From: Deltaproteobacteria bacterium
GTDB taxonomy: Bacteria; Desulfobacterota; Desulfuromonadia; Geobacterales; Pseudopelobacteraceae
Direction: 5' to 3'
DNA length: 52,620 nt
Assembly (NCBI GenBank): GCA_021779135.1
Contig: JAJYBH010000008.1
Coordinates: 1 to 52,620 of the forward strand
The notes under the pieces are model-generated. The model was given only the letters and a program-made list of their open reading frames with translations, did not search any database and was not told where the DNA came from. A program made the translations under genes and the position numbers. Shown one piece after another: positions 25,026-35,091 of the stretch. Numbering within the stretch: position 1 is the first letter of the stretch; every line of letters starts with the position of its first letter.

Positions 25026-27083
25026 CTAGACGGTGCCATCAGCCTGCGTCTGGAAAACCGGCAGGAGTATAAAAAATGAGGAGCCGGGGCATGTGTGCGG
25101 TTCGTAACCGGTGGATTCTACCCATAGTTGGCCACCATGCATATCAATGACACCTTTGGCAATAGAAAGCCCTAGCCCTGCGCCCCTAGTATTGAAGGCT
25201 ACCTTCCCGGAACTGTGTTCTTCTATTTTCCCCGCCTCGTAGAATTTGTCAAAGATGCGTCGCTGGTCTTCTTTGTCAATGCCGATGCCGGTGTCGCTGA
25301 TGACAATTTCAATGAACTGCTGCCGGCCTTTGCTGATATTTAATTTGCCGCGACGATTGAAACCGGGGAGATGTTCATTGTTGTCGGCCTGTCTCAGGGC
25401 AGAAGTGACTGTAATCGTACCGCCATCGGGAGTGAACTTGATGGCATTTCCAAGGATATTTGAAAGCAGTTGCATCAGCCTTGTCAGGTCTCCCTGGATC
25501 GTGGGCAGAGTCTTATCCAGATGGGTTACAATCTCTTGCTTGCGCAACATCAGAAAGAATCGGAGTTCTTTAACCGCTGATTCGATAAGTTCATTTATGT
25601 TGACCTGGTCGAGTTTCAGTTCCATCAGTTTCTGATCGATCATGGTCACGTCGATCATGTCTTTGACGATATTATCGAGACGCGCCGCCGCGGTCGAGAT
25701 GTTCTGGATCATCTCGCCGCTTGTTTCAGTCAGTTGATCTTTCATGTCGGTCAGCAGTAGTTCAGAGTATCCCATGATGACGGTCAAAGGCGTCTTCAGT
25801 TCATGTGAGGCCAACCCGAGAAAAGAGTCCTTCATGCGGTTGAGCTTCGCCAGCCCGGCGGCACTTTTTTCCAGGTTAAGAAGAAATTCCCGTTCCTTGG
25901 TAATGTCGCGGACAATTATCTGCAGAAGATGCTTGTCGCCCATGGTGACACAACTGGCATGAACCCTTCCCACCAGCTGCTCATGCCTGCTGTTGGTTAT
26001 AACTATTTCATCATCTATCTGGTGGCCCTCATAGGCCTCATTAAATTTCTTAAGGTGGTGCGGGATGTCCTCCGCGTTGAGTTTTACCAGCAGACCGGAC
26101 ACATGCTGACCGATTATCTCGGATGCCGGGAAACCAAAAAAAGTTTGTGCCATTTTGTTTGCAATAATGATTTTTTCGGAGTCATCGAGGATGATAATTG
26201 AATCCCCCGCTTCTTCCTGAAGTTTTTTGTAGAGCTCTTCCGATTTTTCCAGATCGCGGCTTAAACCTTCCAGCTTGATATAGGAATCGTGAAGCTTCGA
26301 GTGGGTTTTAGACAATTCGGTGTAATTGTTGCGCAGCTCTCTGTCGTGGGCTTCAAGATCCAGGGACATGGCGTTGATTTTGATTCCGAGTTGGTCCAGC
26401 TCATACACGGGCAGTGTTTGAATTGCGGTCTTGAAATCCCCTTGAGAAATACGGTTAACTCCTTCCAGCAGGCTTTCAACAGGAGTAATTATACTGCGCT
26501 TGACAAACAGGATAACCAGGGCGAATGAAATGGAGAAAAACACCAGGAAAATAATAATGGATCGCAGGATGATGGCATACACCTTCTGATCGATGGTGCT
26601 CCGGGGGAATCCTATATGAATCGAGGCCAGTATCCTGGTATTGAAGGATTGTACTGGAATCAGGACATCAAAATGGCTCCCTTTTGGTGTAGGGATGATC
26701 GCGACGTTTTGCTGGCGTGAATCTCCATAGGGCGACTGGGCGTGTGCCTTGGTGAAATCGAGTGACGCAAAGGCAGGCTCACTTGCAAATATAGTCTTGC
26801 CGTCGATATCCGTAATGACGCAGTAGGACATCTCCGGGTCGCTCTGGATTACTTCTCGGCATTTTTCAGCCAACCCGTTCACATCGCGGATATCTATACC
26901 CAGTGCCAGAACCTTCTCGATAGATGATTTCAGGGATGTGCCGAGACTCTTTGAACGTAACAGGATCTCCTGTACATATTCTCTGCGGAAGACGGCAATT
27001 TCCATTGCGCTGTTCGCAAGGATCGTCATCGACAGGATGATAAAGGAAAAGAGAATTATACGTTTTTCAAGGGATTGTTTCAT
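25026..27083 (-). CDS. Membrane-bound sensor histidine kinase (PAS, HisKA)
   Basis: 685 residues. TM1 at ~8-27, a periplasmic sensing domain at ~28-168 (SYCVITDIDGKTIFASEP, single Cache/PAS-like), TM2 at ~170-194, HAMP, a coiled coil, and a cytoplasmic PAS domain at ~300-390 (GDSIIILDDSEKIIIANKMA). HisKA follows with the phospho-His in LGLASHELKTPLTVIMGYSE (about 425), then an ATPase domain with GNAIKFTPDGG, DTGIGIDKEDQRRIFDKFYEA and GAGLGLSIAKGVIDMHGG. All kinase boxes are intact. No response regulator is next to it, so it is an orphan; its signal is unknown. Transcribed divergently from gap. Confidence 0.92.
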   Translation of the reverse strand: MKQSLEKRIILFSFIILSMTILANSAMEIAVFRREYVQEILLRSKSLGTSLKSSIEKVLALGIDIRDVNGLAEKCREVIQSDPEMSYCVITDIDGKTIFASEPAFASLDFTKAHAQSPYGDSRQQNVAIIPTPKGSHFDVLIPVQSFNTRILASIHIGFPRSTIDQKVYAIILRSIIIFLVFFSISFALVILFVKRSIITPVESLLEGVNRISQGDFKTAIQTLPVYELDQLGIKINAMSLDLEAHDRELRNNYTELSKTHSKLHDSYIKLEGLSRDLEKSEELYKKLQEEAGDSIIILDDSEKIIIANKMAQTFFGFPASEIIGQHVSGLLVKLNAEDIPHHLKKFNEAYEGHQIDDEIVITNSRHEQLVGRVHASCVTMGDKHLLQIIVRDITKEREFLLNLEKSAAGLAKLNRMKDSFLGLASHELKTPLTVIMGYSELLLTDMKDQLTETSGEMIQNISTAAARLDNIVKDMIDVTMIDQKLMELKLDQVNINELIESAVKELRFFLMLRKQEIVTHLDKTLPTIQGDLTRLMQLLSNILGNAIKFTPDGGTITVTSALRQADNNEHLPGFNRRGKLNISKGRQQFIEIVISDTGIGIDKEDQRRIFDKFYEAGKIEEHSSGKVAFNTRGAGLGLSIAKGVIDMHGGQLWVESTGYEPHTCPGSSFFILLPVFQTQADGTV

Positions 27084-27210
27084 CGTTTGGCCAAGGATAC
27101 AGAGACGTTGAAAACCAATTCCTGTTCTTTTATCACATTCACATCAAAGAAGAATCACTTTTCTGCGGGCAATTATGCCGGTCGGTGATATGAATATCCG
27201 CAAATTATTG

Positions 27211-27238
27211 TTGACGATTTAAATATATGTTCTATTAT
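27211..27238 (+). promoter_or_regulatory. Sigma70 promoter of gap
   Basis: TTGACG (27211-27216), 16-bp spacer, TATTAT (27233-27238), in an AT-rich stretch. It leaves a leader of about 65 bases with GAGGAGG before the gap ATG. This and the unmarked control region of the divergent kinase fill 27084-27308. Confidence 0.7.
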
Positions 27239-27242
27239 TTAA

Positions 27243-28313
<1,071 letters not shown>

Positions 28314-28334
28314 CAGTCAAATGCATTGCGGCAT

Positions 28335-28364
28335 GAGGGGGAATTCAGTTCCCCCTCTTTTTTT
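28335..28364 (+). terminator. Strong terminator between gap and pgk
   Basis: 9-bp perfect stem GAGGGGGAA/TTCCCCCTC, loop TTCAG, seven T. It separates gap from pgk within the cluster and would give gap a higher transcript level than pgk-tpiA. Confidence 0.9.
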
Positions 28365-28397
28365 GCCATCTCAGCTATATCATGGAAGGAGATCTAC

Positions 28398-29597
28398 ATG
28401 CCGATTCGCTATATCGACCAGATCAAGGACTTGAAGGACAAGAAGGTATTCATCCGGGTGGACTTTAATGTTCCACAGGATGACAAGGGCAATATCACCG
28501 AGGATACCCGCATCGCCGGGGCTGTTCCGACTATCAGGTATGCGGTGGAGCAGGGGGCCAAGGTTGTGCTGGCTTCTCATCTCGGCCGCCCCAAAGGTGA
28601 AAAGAAACCCAAATACAGCATGGCGCCGGCCTCGAAGCGTCTGGGCGAACTGCTCGGCAAGAAGATCAAGCAGGCCCCGGATTGTTTCGGACCGGAAGTT
28701 GCCAAGATGATCGATGTCATGAAGCCGGGCGAGGTGGTCATGCTCGAGAATGTACGCTTCTATCCGGGCGAAGAGAAAAACGATGCCGCATTTGCCCGGC
28801 AGCTGGCCAATGGCTGTGAGGTCTACGTCAACGACGCTTTTGCCGTCTCGCACCGTGCCCATGCCTCGGTAGAGGCAATCACCAAGGTGATTCCCGTTAT
28901 CGCGGCCGGCTTCCTGATGCGCAACGAGATGACCTTTTTCGATAAGGCCATGAGCAATCCGGTCCGTCCGTTGGTGGCTATTCTGGGCGGAGCCAAGGTC
29001 TCAGGCAAGCTTGAAGTGCTGGAGAGACTGGTCAACAAGGTTGACAAGGTGGTGATCGGTGGCGGGATGGCCTTTACCTTTCTCAAGGCCATGGGGTATT
29101 CGGTCGGCAAATCGCTGGTTGAGGATGAATTGATACCGACAGCCAAGAAGATCATGGAGCGGGCCAGGAAAAAGGGCGTCATGTTTTATCTGCCGGTAGA
29201 TTGCGTTGTTGCCAATGCCTTTGAAGCAACAGCAACCAATTTTATCACACCGGTCCAGGAGATTCCGGAAGGGTGGATGGCATTGGATATCGGCCCGGCC
29301 TCTGCCACGCTGTTTGCCGAGACATTGCGTGATGCCAAGACTGTTATCTGGAATGGCCCCATGGGTGTGTTCGAGATGGACGCCTTTGCCCGGGGCACGT
29401 TTTCAGTGGCCGAAGCCGTGGGAAGCGCCTTTGCCACTACCATCATCGGCGGCGGTGACACTGATTCCGCTGTCCGCAAGGCCGGGGTCGATTCCAAAGT
29501 CAGCTATATTTCCACCGGTGGCGGCGCATTTCTGGAACTGCTGGAAGGAAAAATTCTGCCGGGTGTCAAAGCCCTGGACGTCAAGGCCAAAAAATAG
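28398..29597 (+). CDS. pgk: Phosphoglycerate kinase
   Basis: 399 residues. Transfers phosphate between 1,3-bisphosphoglycerate and ADP. Signatures: [12 protein letters not shown] near the N terminus, [27 protein letters not shown], and the C-terminal nucleotide-binding loop [14 protein letters not shown] followed by [19 protein letters not shown] 28398 has AAGGAGA just upstream. The track start at 28326 lies before the gap terminator hairpin and is wrong. Nine bases before tpiA. Confidence 0.98.
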   Translation: MPIRYIDQIKDLKDKKVFIRVDFNVPQDDKGNITEDTRIAGAVPTIRYAVEQGAKVVLASHLGRPKGEKKPKYSMAPASKRLGELLGKKIKQAPDCFGPEVAKMIDVMKPGEVVMLENVRFYPGEEKNDAAFARQLANGCEVYVNDAFAVSHRAHASVEAITKVIPVIAAGFLMRNEMTFFDKAMSNPVRPLVAILGGAKVSGKLEVLERLVNKVDKVVIGGGMAFTFLKAMGYSVGKSLVEDELIPTAKKIMERARKKGVMFYLPVDCVVANAFEATATNFITPVQEIPEGWMALDIGPASATLFAETLRDAKTVIWNGPMGVFEMDAFARGTFSVAEAVGSAFATTIIGGGDTDSAVRKAGVDSKVSYISTGGGAFLELLEGKILPGVKALDVKAKK

Positions 29598-29605
29598 GGG
29601 GAAAC

Positions 29606-30361
29606 ATGCGCACACCGGTTATTGCTGGAAACTGGAAATTGTTCAAGACGATAGGTGAAGCTACCGGCATGGTAAACGAACTCAAGCCGCTGGTGGCAGG
29701 AACATCCGGTGTCGAGATCGTCGTGGCACCCGTATTTACAGCTCTCAATCGGGTGGCCGAGGCTCTGTCCGGCTCCAATGTCAGTCTGGCTGCCCAGGAT
29801 TGCTACTGGGAGGAAGAGGGTGCCTTTACGGGCGAAGTCGCGCCGAAGCTGCTGGTGGATGCCGGTTGCAGCCATGTCATAATCGGGCACTCCGAGCGGC
29901 GGCAATATTTTGGCGAGACCGATGATACCGTCAACAAAAAGGCGAAAGCAGCCATTGCCGCCGGTTTGACCGCTATTGTCTGCGTCGGTGAAACATTGGC
30001 CGAACGCGAGGCAGACAAGACATTTACAGTTATTGAGGCACAGCTGAAAGGCGGTCTGGCCGGCTTCACCGCCGCAATGCTGGCACAGACCATCATCGCC
30101 TACGAACCGGTGTGGGCAATCGGCACCGGTAAGACCGCCAGCGATGACCAGGCTCAGGAAGTCCACGCTTTCATTCGCAACCTGCTGGCAACCATGTTCG
30201 GCCAGTCGGTGGCTGATGACATTCGTATCCTCTATGGCGGTAGCGTCAAACCGGACAATGTCAAAGGACTGATGTCTCAAAACGACATTGATGGGGCCTT
30301 GGTTGGCGGAGCCAGTCTCAAGGCTGATTCATTTGCGGCAATTGCCAACTTTGCCGTATGA
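29606..30361 (+). CDS. tpiA: Triosephosphate isomerase
   Basis: 251 residues, a full TIM barrel. Interconverts dihydroxyacetone phosphate and glyceraldehyde 3-phosphate. Catalytic residues are visible: Asn/Lys in AGNWKLFK, His in IIGHSERRQYFGE and Glu in AYEPVWAIGTGKTAS; the phosphate-binding end is LYGGSVKPDN and GALVGGASL. AGGGGG lies just before the ATG, which is eight bases after the pgk stop, so the two are co-transcribed. Confidence 0.98.
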   Translation: MRTPVIAGNWKLFKTIGEATGMVNELKPLVAGTSGVEIVVAPVFTALNRVAEALSGSNVSLAAQDCYWEEEGAFTGEVAPKLLVDAGCSHVIIGHSERRQYFGETDDTVNKKAKAAIAAGLTAIVCVGETLAEREADKTFTVIEAQLKGGLAGFTAAMLAQTIIAYEPVWAIGTGKTASDDQAQEVHAFIRNLLATMFGQSVADDIRILYGGSVKPDNVKGLMSQNDIDGALVGGASLKADSFAAIANFAV

Positions 30362-30404
30362 TACCTTGTTGCGTACTACCAGGAATAGGGCGCGGCAAAA
30401 TAAC

Positions 30405-30432
30405 TTTACAATACGACGGCTCCTGTGATACT
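30405..30432 (+). promoter_or_regulatory. Candidate promoter of secG
   Basis: TTTACA (30405-30410), 16-bp spacer, GATACT (30427-30432) with TGT directly before it (extended -10). Located in the 107-bp gap between tpiA and secG. Confidence 0.4.
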
Positions 30433-30468
30433 TATTCTGTTCTTATCATGGCAACCAGGGGAATTTGA

Positions 30469-30852
30469 ATGACGATCGCACTTACCATACTGCACGTAGC
30501 AGTGAGTATATTCATGATTGCCGTTGTACTGTTGCAGTCCGGCAAAGGGGCTGAAATGGGCGCTTCTTTCGGAAGCAGCGGCAGTCAGTCTGTTTTTGGC
30601 GCAGGGGGAGGAACCACGTTTCTCAGCAAGATGACCACCGGGGTAGCGATCATCTTTATGCTGACGTCGCTGACGCTGGCCTATCTCTCCGGGAATCCCT
30701 CATCGTCATCGATTATGTCCGGTAAAAGCAAGCCTGCTGCTGCGGTTCCCGCACAAAAGTCACCTGTATCCGTGCCGGTTACCGCTCCTGCAGCTCCAGT
30801 TGCTCCTGCAGTACCTGCTACGCCGCTTCAGCCTGTTCAGCAGAAAAAATAA
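30469..30852 (+). CDS. secG: Preprotein translocase subunit SecG
   Basis: 127 residues. A small inner-membrane subunit that helps SecA-driven protein export through SecYE. Two membrane helices are visible at ~3-22 (LTILHVAVSIFMIAVVLLQ) and ~55-75 (TGVAIIFMLTSLTLAYLSG), separated by the conserved loop QSGKGAEMGASFGSSGSQSVFG. A long Pro/Ala/Val tail follows, as often seen in SecG. It lies after tpiA and before tRNA-Leu(GAG), an order shared with many proteobacteria. Confidence 0.95.
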   Translation: MTIALTILHVAVSIFMIAVVLLQSGKGAEMGASFGSSGSQSVFGAGGGTTFLSKMTTGVAIIFMLTSLTLAYLSGNPSSSSIMSGKSKPAAAVPAQKSPVSVPVTAPAAPVAPAVPATPLQPVQQKK

Positions 30853-30964
30853 CATTTACACTTGATAGCACGGTCAAGGTGTGTTAAAAAAACTACCCGC
30901 TTCAGAAGTAATGCGGTTTAAGGAAATAAAATACGGTGTGCTTTGATTGTGTTGCACACCACTT

Positions 30965-31051
30965 GCGGTGGTGGCGGAACTGGTAGACGCACCAGCTTGA
31001 GGGGCTGGCGGGGGCAACTCCGTGATGGTTCGATTCCATTCCACCGCACCA
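30965..31051 (+). tRNA. tRNA-Leu (GAG)
   Basis: Acceptor GCGGTGG/CCACCGC, anticodon stem CCAGC/GCTGG with loop TTGAGGG (anticodon GAG), the long variable arm typical of class II tRNA-Leu, T arm TGGTTCGATTCCA, discriminator A and encoded CCA. A hairpin GGTGTGC/GCACACC (30935-30960) lies four bases upstream. Confidence 0.95.
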
Positions 31052-31056
31052 TTAGT

Positions 31057-31089
31057 AAAAGGGCACCTCAGTGATGAGGCGCCCTTTTT
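31057..31089 (+). terminator. Terminator after tRNA-Leu
   Basis: Stem AAAAGGGC-A-CCTCA/TGAGG-C-GCCCTTTT (one mismatch) with loop GTGA and a T run. It ends transcription of secG/tRNA-Leu. Confidence 0.88.
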
Positions 31090-31114
31090 GGTATCTGCGC
31101 TTCCAGAGGTGACT

Positions 31115-31855
31115 ATGACCCTTAAACATGTCTGGCGCTTCAGCATATCGATTGAACTCTGTCTCGGTCTGCTGTCGCTGGTCTGCGTTCTCTTGGCAGC
31201 TGGTTCCTTTATGCTCCAGGGGGACTATGCCACAGCGATAAACACCGTGCCGCTTCTCGTCTGGCTGCGTGAAGTCCCTGTCGCCATGTCCTGGTGGCTC
31301 TGGCTGGCCGTATTGTTTTTGGCGTTGCTGGTCCTGAATACACTCCTCTGCTCATCAGAAACACTCTGGTCGCGCTGGGGACGGTCAGGGCTGATGTCTC
31401 TGTTTGCACCGCAGTTGATCCACGGCGGCTTTATGCTGATGGTCCTGGCCCACCTGCTGAGCGCCTATGGCGGAAATATGGAGCAGATGGTGGTAACCGA
31501 GGGCATGGTGGCGCAACTGCCCGACGGCAAGCAGTTTGGCGTTGCCGGGATTGAGGCGGTCATGTCCCCGATGGGAATGCCGACAGGCTTCAGTGGTGAG
31601 TTGGTAACAAACCTGGATAATCCATCGGAACGTTTTACGCTCAGCCCAAACCACCCTTGGTTTTCGGGAGGTTATGGGGTATATATCAAACAGGCCGAGG
31701 GATATCCCTACAAGCGGGCCCTGCTGGAAATCCACCGTGAACCGGGAGCAGGCATGGCCCTGGCGGGGGCACTGCTTTTCACGCTGGGAAATGTTCTGCT
31801 GATCTATCTGCGTTCACGTTCCAAGGAGAGTAGTCTGGTGGTGGGTTCTCCATGA
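31115..31855 (+). CDS. Short ResB/Ccs1-like membrane protein
   Basis: 246 residues. Four hydrophobic segments: [41 protein letters not shown], a third around [20 protein letters not shown], and a C-terminal [23 protein letters not shown] periplasmic beta-rich part lies between the last two. The order, the W-W-L-x-L-N-T-L-L-C helix and the L-I-H-x-G helix followed by an E-G motif resemble ResB/Ccs1, which chaperones haem and apocytochrome in System II cytochrome c biogenesis. It is only about half the usual ResB length. The family call is moderate and the function is inferred. ATG 31115 has AGAGGTGA upstream; the track ORF starts inside the tRNA. Overlaps yjbQ by ATGA. Confidence 0.65.
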   Translation: MTLKHVWRFSISIELCLGLLSLVCVLLAAGSFMLQGDYATAINTVPLLVWLREVPVAMSWWLWLAVLFLALLVLNTLLCSSETLWSRWGRSGLMSLFAPQLIHGGFMLMVLAHLLSAYGGNMEQMVVTEGMVAQLPDGKQFGVAGIEAVMSPMGMPTGFSGELVTNLDNPSERFTLSPNHPWFSGGYGVYIKQAEGYPYKRALLEIHREPGAGMALAGALLFTLGNVLLIYLRSRSKESSLVVGSP

Positions 31856-32268
31856 AATCGTATCGCATGGAATTGTGGTTCGAGACGCGCCAGCGCCGCG
31901 AGTTGATCAATATTACCGCCAGGGTTGAGGATTGCCTGCGGGAGAGCGGCATCCGTGACGGATTGCTGTTGTGCAACGCCATGCACATCACGGCCAGTGT
32001 CTTCATCAATGATGACGAGTCAGGACTTCATCAGGATTTAGAAGTCTGGCTGGAGGGGCTGGCCCCGGAAAAACCTCATTCTCGCTATCGGCATAACGGC
32101 GACGAGGACAATGCAGACGCCCATTTAAAACGAACGATCATGGGGCGGGAGGTTGTCATGGCAGTGACGGATGGTAAACTTGATCTTGGTCCGTGGGAGC
32201 AGATGTTCTACGGTGAGTTCGACGGCAAGCGCAGAAAACGGGTGCTGATCAAGATTATCGGGGAGTAG
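31852..32268 (+). CDS. YjbQ/UPF0047 family protein
   Basis: 138 residues, the whole of the YjbQ fold (secondary thiamine-phosphate synthase-like enzyme). Typical patterns: [85 protein letters not shown]. The conserved His and Glu cluster binds metal in relatives. The physiological role of the family is unclear; thiamine phosphate synthase activity was seen only as a complementing side activity. It overlaps the ResB-like gene by four bases, so the two are translated together. Confidence 0.9.
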   Translation: MKSYRMELWFETRQRRELINITARVEDCLRESGIRDGLLLCNAMHITASVFINDDESGLHQDLEVWLEGLAPEKPHSRYRHNGDEDNADAHLKRTIMGREVVMAVTDGKLDLGPWEQMFYGEFDGKRRKRVLIKIIGE

Positions 32269-32340
32269 CCCAACAACAATTTCATCCGTAGCCCCCCCGA
32301 ATTCTTGTCCGAACAAAATCCTATTCAAGGGAGGATTGTC

Positions 32341-33147
32341 ATGTGGAGAGTCAAGTTACGACGGAGCGTGATGGAATTGGCGCAGTTTTGCCTTGTGTCG
32401 CTACTTTTTGTCGGCACGGCCGCGGCCATGGAGCGGGATACCCTGGTGGTGGGGATGGAGTTGGCCTATCCCCCCTTCGAGATGACCGACACGTCCGGCA
32501 AGCCTTCGGGGGTGAGTGTTGATCTCGCCCATGAGCTGGGAAAATCGCTGGGCAAGAAGGTCGTCATCGAGAATATCGCCTTTGACGGCCTGATTCCGTC
32601 CTTGAAAACCGGAAAGATCGACCTGATCATCTCTTCCATGACCGCCACCGAGGAGCGGGCAAAATCGATTGATTTCTCGGATGCCTACCTGAGTACCGGT
32701 CTCTGTCTGCTGGTAAACAAGAGTGTTCCGGTCAGCGGGATCAAGGACCTCGACCGGCCCGGCCGGACGGTGGCCGTGAAAAAGGGAACGACCGGACACA
32801 CCTTTGCAGTAAGGAACATCAAGCAGGCCCGGCTGCTGGTGTTGGACAAGGAATCGGCCGCGGTCCTTGAGGTGGTGCAAGGCAAAGCCGACGCCTTCAT
32901 CTATGACCAGATGTCTACCTATCAGAATTGGCAGCGCAACCAGGGCACTACCAGGGCACTGCTGGTTCCGTTCCAGAAGGAATCCTGGGCGATCGGGGTG
33001 CGCAAGGGCAACGATGCCCTGCGGATGAAGGTGAATGCCTTCTTGAAGGATTTCCGTGCCAGAGGCGGCTTTGAGCGGCTGGGTGACCGGTACCTGAAGG
33101 AGCAGAAAGAGGCCTTCAAGAAGCTGGGCTATCCGTTTTACCTCTAA
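32341..33147 (+). CDS. Polar amino acid ABC transporter, substrate-binding protein
   Basis: 268 residues. A cleavable signal peptide (LAQFCLVSLLFVGTAAA, cut near residue 30) is followed by a family 3 solute-binding fold: LVVGMELAYPPFEMTDTSGKPSGVSVDLAHELGKSLGKKV, then SSMTATEERAKSIDFSDAYLSTGLCLLV. The pattern fits HisJ/GlnH-type proteins for polar amino acids; the exact ligand is not readable. ATG 32341 has GGGAGG six bases before it; the track begins at a TTG upstream. First gene of a three-gene importer operon with GC clearly above the window average. Confidence 0.9.
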   Translation: MWRVKLRRSVMELAQFCLVSLLFVGTAAAMERDTLVVGMELAYPPFEMTDTSGKPSGVSVDLAHELGKSLGKKVVIENIAFDGLIPSLKTGKIDLIISSMTATEERAKSIDFSDAYLSTGLCLLVNKSVPVSGIKDLDRPGRTVAVKKGTTGHTFAVRNIKQARLLVLDKESAAVLEVVQGKADAFIYDQMSTYQNWQRNQGTTRALLVPFQKESWAIGVRKGNDALRMKVNAFLKDFRARGGFERLGDRYLKEQKEAFKKLGYPFYL

Positions 33148-33161
33148 CCGCGCACTTTACC

Positions 33162-33962
33162 ATGCGCTTATTCTTCAAGAACCTTTTATTTGACAGGCAT
33201 AGCGGGCGGGAAGAAACGACTCCCTTCTTGTCCCGGCTGGTTGGCTGGCTGCTGGCCCTGTTGCTAGTGGCGCTGGTCTTCTCGTTTGCCTTCCAGCAGC
33301 TACAGTACGGCTGGAACTGGGGCGCAGTCCTGGCCTATCGCCAGAAGTTTCTGCAGGGCTGGCTGATGACAGTGGCCATTTCCGCCGCGGCGCTCTGCAC
33401 CAGCCTGATAATCGGCCTGGCTGCGGCCCTGGCCAGGCGCTGCCCGCTTCTGCCGGCCCGCTCGCTGGGTGTGCTGTACGTCGAACTGATTCGCGGAACC
33501 CCCCTGCTGGTGCAGATCCTGGTGTTTTTCTATGTCGTGGCCGATGCCTTCGGTATTTCCAACCGCTATCTGGTCGGTGTCCTGACCCTCTCGCTGTTTG
33601 CCGGGGCGTATATCTCAGAGATTATCCGGGCCGGGATCGAGAGCGTGGGCGAATCCCAGCTGGAGTCGGCCCGGGCCATCGGGCTGACCCGCTGGCAGAC
33701 CTATCGCTACGTTGTCTTTCCCCAGGTCCTGCGGCGGCTTCTGCCGCCGCTGGCCGGCCAGTTCGCCTCCATCATCAAGGATTCCTCGCTCCTGTCCATC
33801 ATCGCCGTCAGCGAATTCACCCTCAACGCCCAGGAGGTGAACGCCTTTACCTACAGCACCCTGGAGAGCTACCTGCCGTTGGCGGCGGGCTATCTGCTGC
33901 TGACGCTCCCCATCTCCCTTGCCAGCAGACTCCTGGAGCGGAGGTACCGTTATGAGACTTGA
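33162..33962 (+). CDS. Polar amino acid ABC transporter, permease
   Basis: 266 residues, HisM/GlnP type. Membrane helices start at ~22-42 (GWLLALLLVALVFSFAFQQL). The characteristic EAA loop is ESQLESARAIGLTRWQTYRYVVFPQVLRRLLPPLAGQF, preceded by ELIRGTPLLVQILVFFYVV. It forms the inner-membrane channel, probably as a homodimer because only one permease gene is present. It starts 14 bp after the binding-protein gene, and its last 11 bases overlap the ATPase gene. Confidence 0.93.
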   Translation: MRLFFKNLLFDRHSGREETTPFLSRLVGWLLALLLVALVFSFAFQQLQYGWNWGAVLAYRQKFLQGWLMTVAISAAALCTSLIIGLAAALARRCPLLPARSLGVLYVELIRGTPLLVQILVFFYVVADAFGISNRYLVGVLTLSLFAGAYISEIIRAGIESVGESQLESARAIGLTRWQTYRYVVFPQVLRRLLPPLAGQFASIIKDSSLLSIIAVSEFTLNAQEVNAFTYSTLESYLPLAAGYLLLTLPISLASRLLERRYRYET

Positions 33963-34683
33963 TCTGTGCGGTCTGGAAAAATGGTACGGCAACCAGGCGG
34001 CTGTGCGGGGAATAACCGAAACGGTTGTCGATTTCAAGGCCCTGGCGATCATCGGTCCTTCCGGAGGGGGCAAGACCACGCTGCTGCGCCTGATTGCCGG
34101 GCTGGAGGTACCGGAACAGGGCACCATCTCGATTGATGGTGAGCTGTTGCTCTTCAGCCGGGAGGCCCTGCTGCGTCATCGTCAAGGCATCGGGATGGTC
34201 TTTCAGGCCTTCAACCTCTTTCCCCACCTGACGGCGCTGGACAACATCACGCTGCCCCTGGAGAAGGTCCACGGCTTTACCCCGGCCGCGGCCCGGGAAC
34301 ATGCCATGGGTCTGCTGGAGCGTTTTCAGCTATCGCCCCACGCCTCCAAGAAACCCGCCGAACTCTCCGGTGGTCAGCAGCAGCGGGTTGCCATCGTGCG
34401 GGCAATTGCCATCAAGCCCCGTTTTCTGCTGTTCGACGAACCAACCTCGGCCCTTGATCCGGAAATGACCGCCGAGGTGCTTGAGATCATCGAGGAATTG
34501 CGCCGGGAGGGACGCGATCTTGTCATGGCAACCCATCATATCGGTTTTGCCCGCCATGTCGCCGACTATTGCCTCTTTGTCAGCGACGGCACCGTGACCG
34601 AGGCCGGCCCGGCCGCCGAGCTTTTCAGCCAACCGCGGACAGAGGCGCTGCAGAACTTTCTGGCCAAGGTGCTCAAATACTGA
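33952..34683 (+). CDS. Polar amino acid ABC transporter, ATP-binding protein
   Basis: 243 residues, GlnQ/HisP type. Walker A GPSGGGKTTLLRLIAG, Q-loop VFQAFNLFPHLTALDNI, signature LSGGQQQRVAIVRAIAI, Walker B FLLFDEPTSALDPEM and the H-loop ATHHIGFARHVADY are intact. It energises uptake with the two genes before it. ATG 33952 is chosen, with GGAGG upstream and an 11-base overlap with the permease; the track start at 33919 lies deeper inside the permease. Convergent with the DUF3024 gene, 34 bp away; no terminator is obvious between them. Confidence 0.95.
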   Translation: MRLDLCGLEKWYGNQAAVRGITETVVDFKALAIIGPSGGGKTTLLRLIAGLEVPEQGTISIDGELLLFSREALLRHRQGIGMVFQAFNLFPHLTALDNITLPLEKVHGFTPAAAREHAMGLLERFQLSPHASKKPAELSGGQQQRVAIVRAIAIKPRFLLFDEPTSALDPEMTAEVLEIIEELRREGRDLVMATHHIGFARHVADYCLFVSDGTVTEAGPAAELFSQPRTEALQNFLAKVLKY

Positions 34684-34717
34684 GCCATACCCCCAGCCGC
34701 AGACATTCCGATAACAT

Positions 34718-35053
34718 TCACTCCCAGAATATTCCGGTCGGATCCGAATTGACCTCTTGTATCAATTTTTCAAGCGTGTCCCTGTTTCTGCCCGTGGGAT
34801 ACGGCTGACGCCTGTCTTTCCGGTCGTACCAGTACAATGTCCAGATGCGTGCTTCCGGGTTGTACTCAAACTGGGCGATTTTGATTTCATTCCAGATGGC
34901 GGGGTCGATGAAGAGGGGGCGGGACTCGGTCAGGGTGACTCTGTTGCCTCGGGTGTCAAAGTGCAGTATTACCTGATCCGGTAAGGTTCTTTCTTTACAC
35001 AGATTTTCGAGAAGAAAGGCTACTCTCTGCTGTTCCGTTGTATCTAGCGCCAT
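34718..35053 (-). CDS. DUF3024 family protein
   Basis: 111 residues, cytoplasmic, function unknown. It has the DUF3024 pattern IAQFEYNPEARIWTLYWYDRKDRRQPYP, in which an aromatic-rich strand is followed by a basic turn. The fold and role of the family are not known. It is the last gene of the minus-strand group that starts at the DUF748 gene, 38 bp after mtaB. Confidence 0.8.
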   Translation of the reverse strand: MALDTTEQQRVAFLLENLCKERTLPDQVILHFDTRGNRVTLTESRPLFIDPAIWNEIKIAQFEYNPEARIWTLYWYDRKDRRQPYPTGRNRDTLEKLIQEVNSDPTGIFWE

Positions 35054-35091
35054 GCTTTACATCTTCCTTTTATTCCGTTCGACCGAATTAT

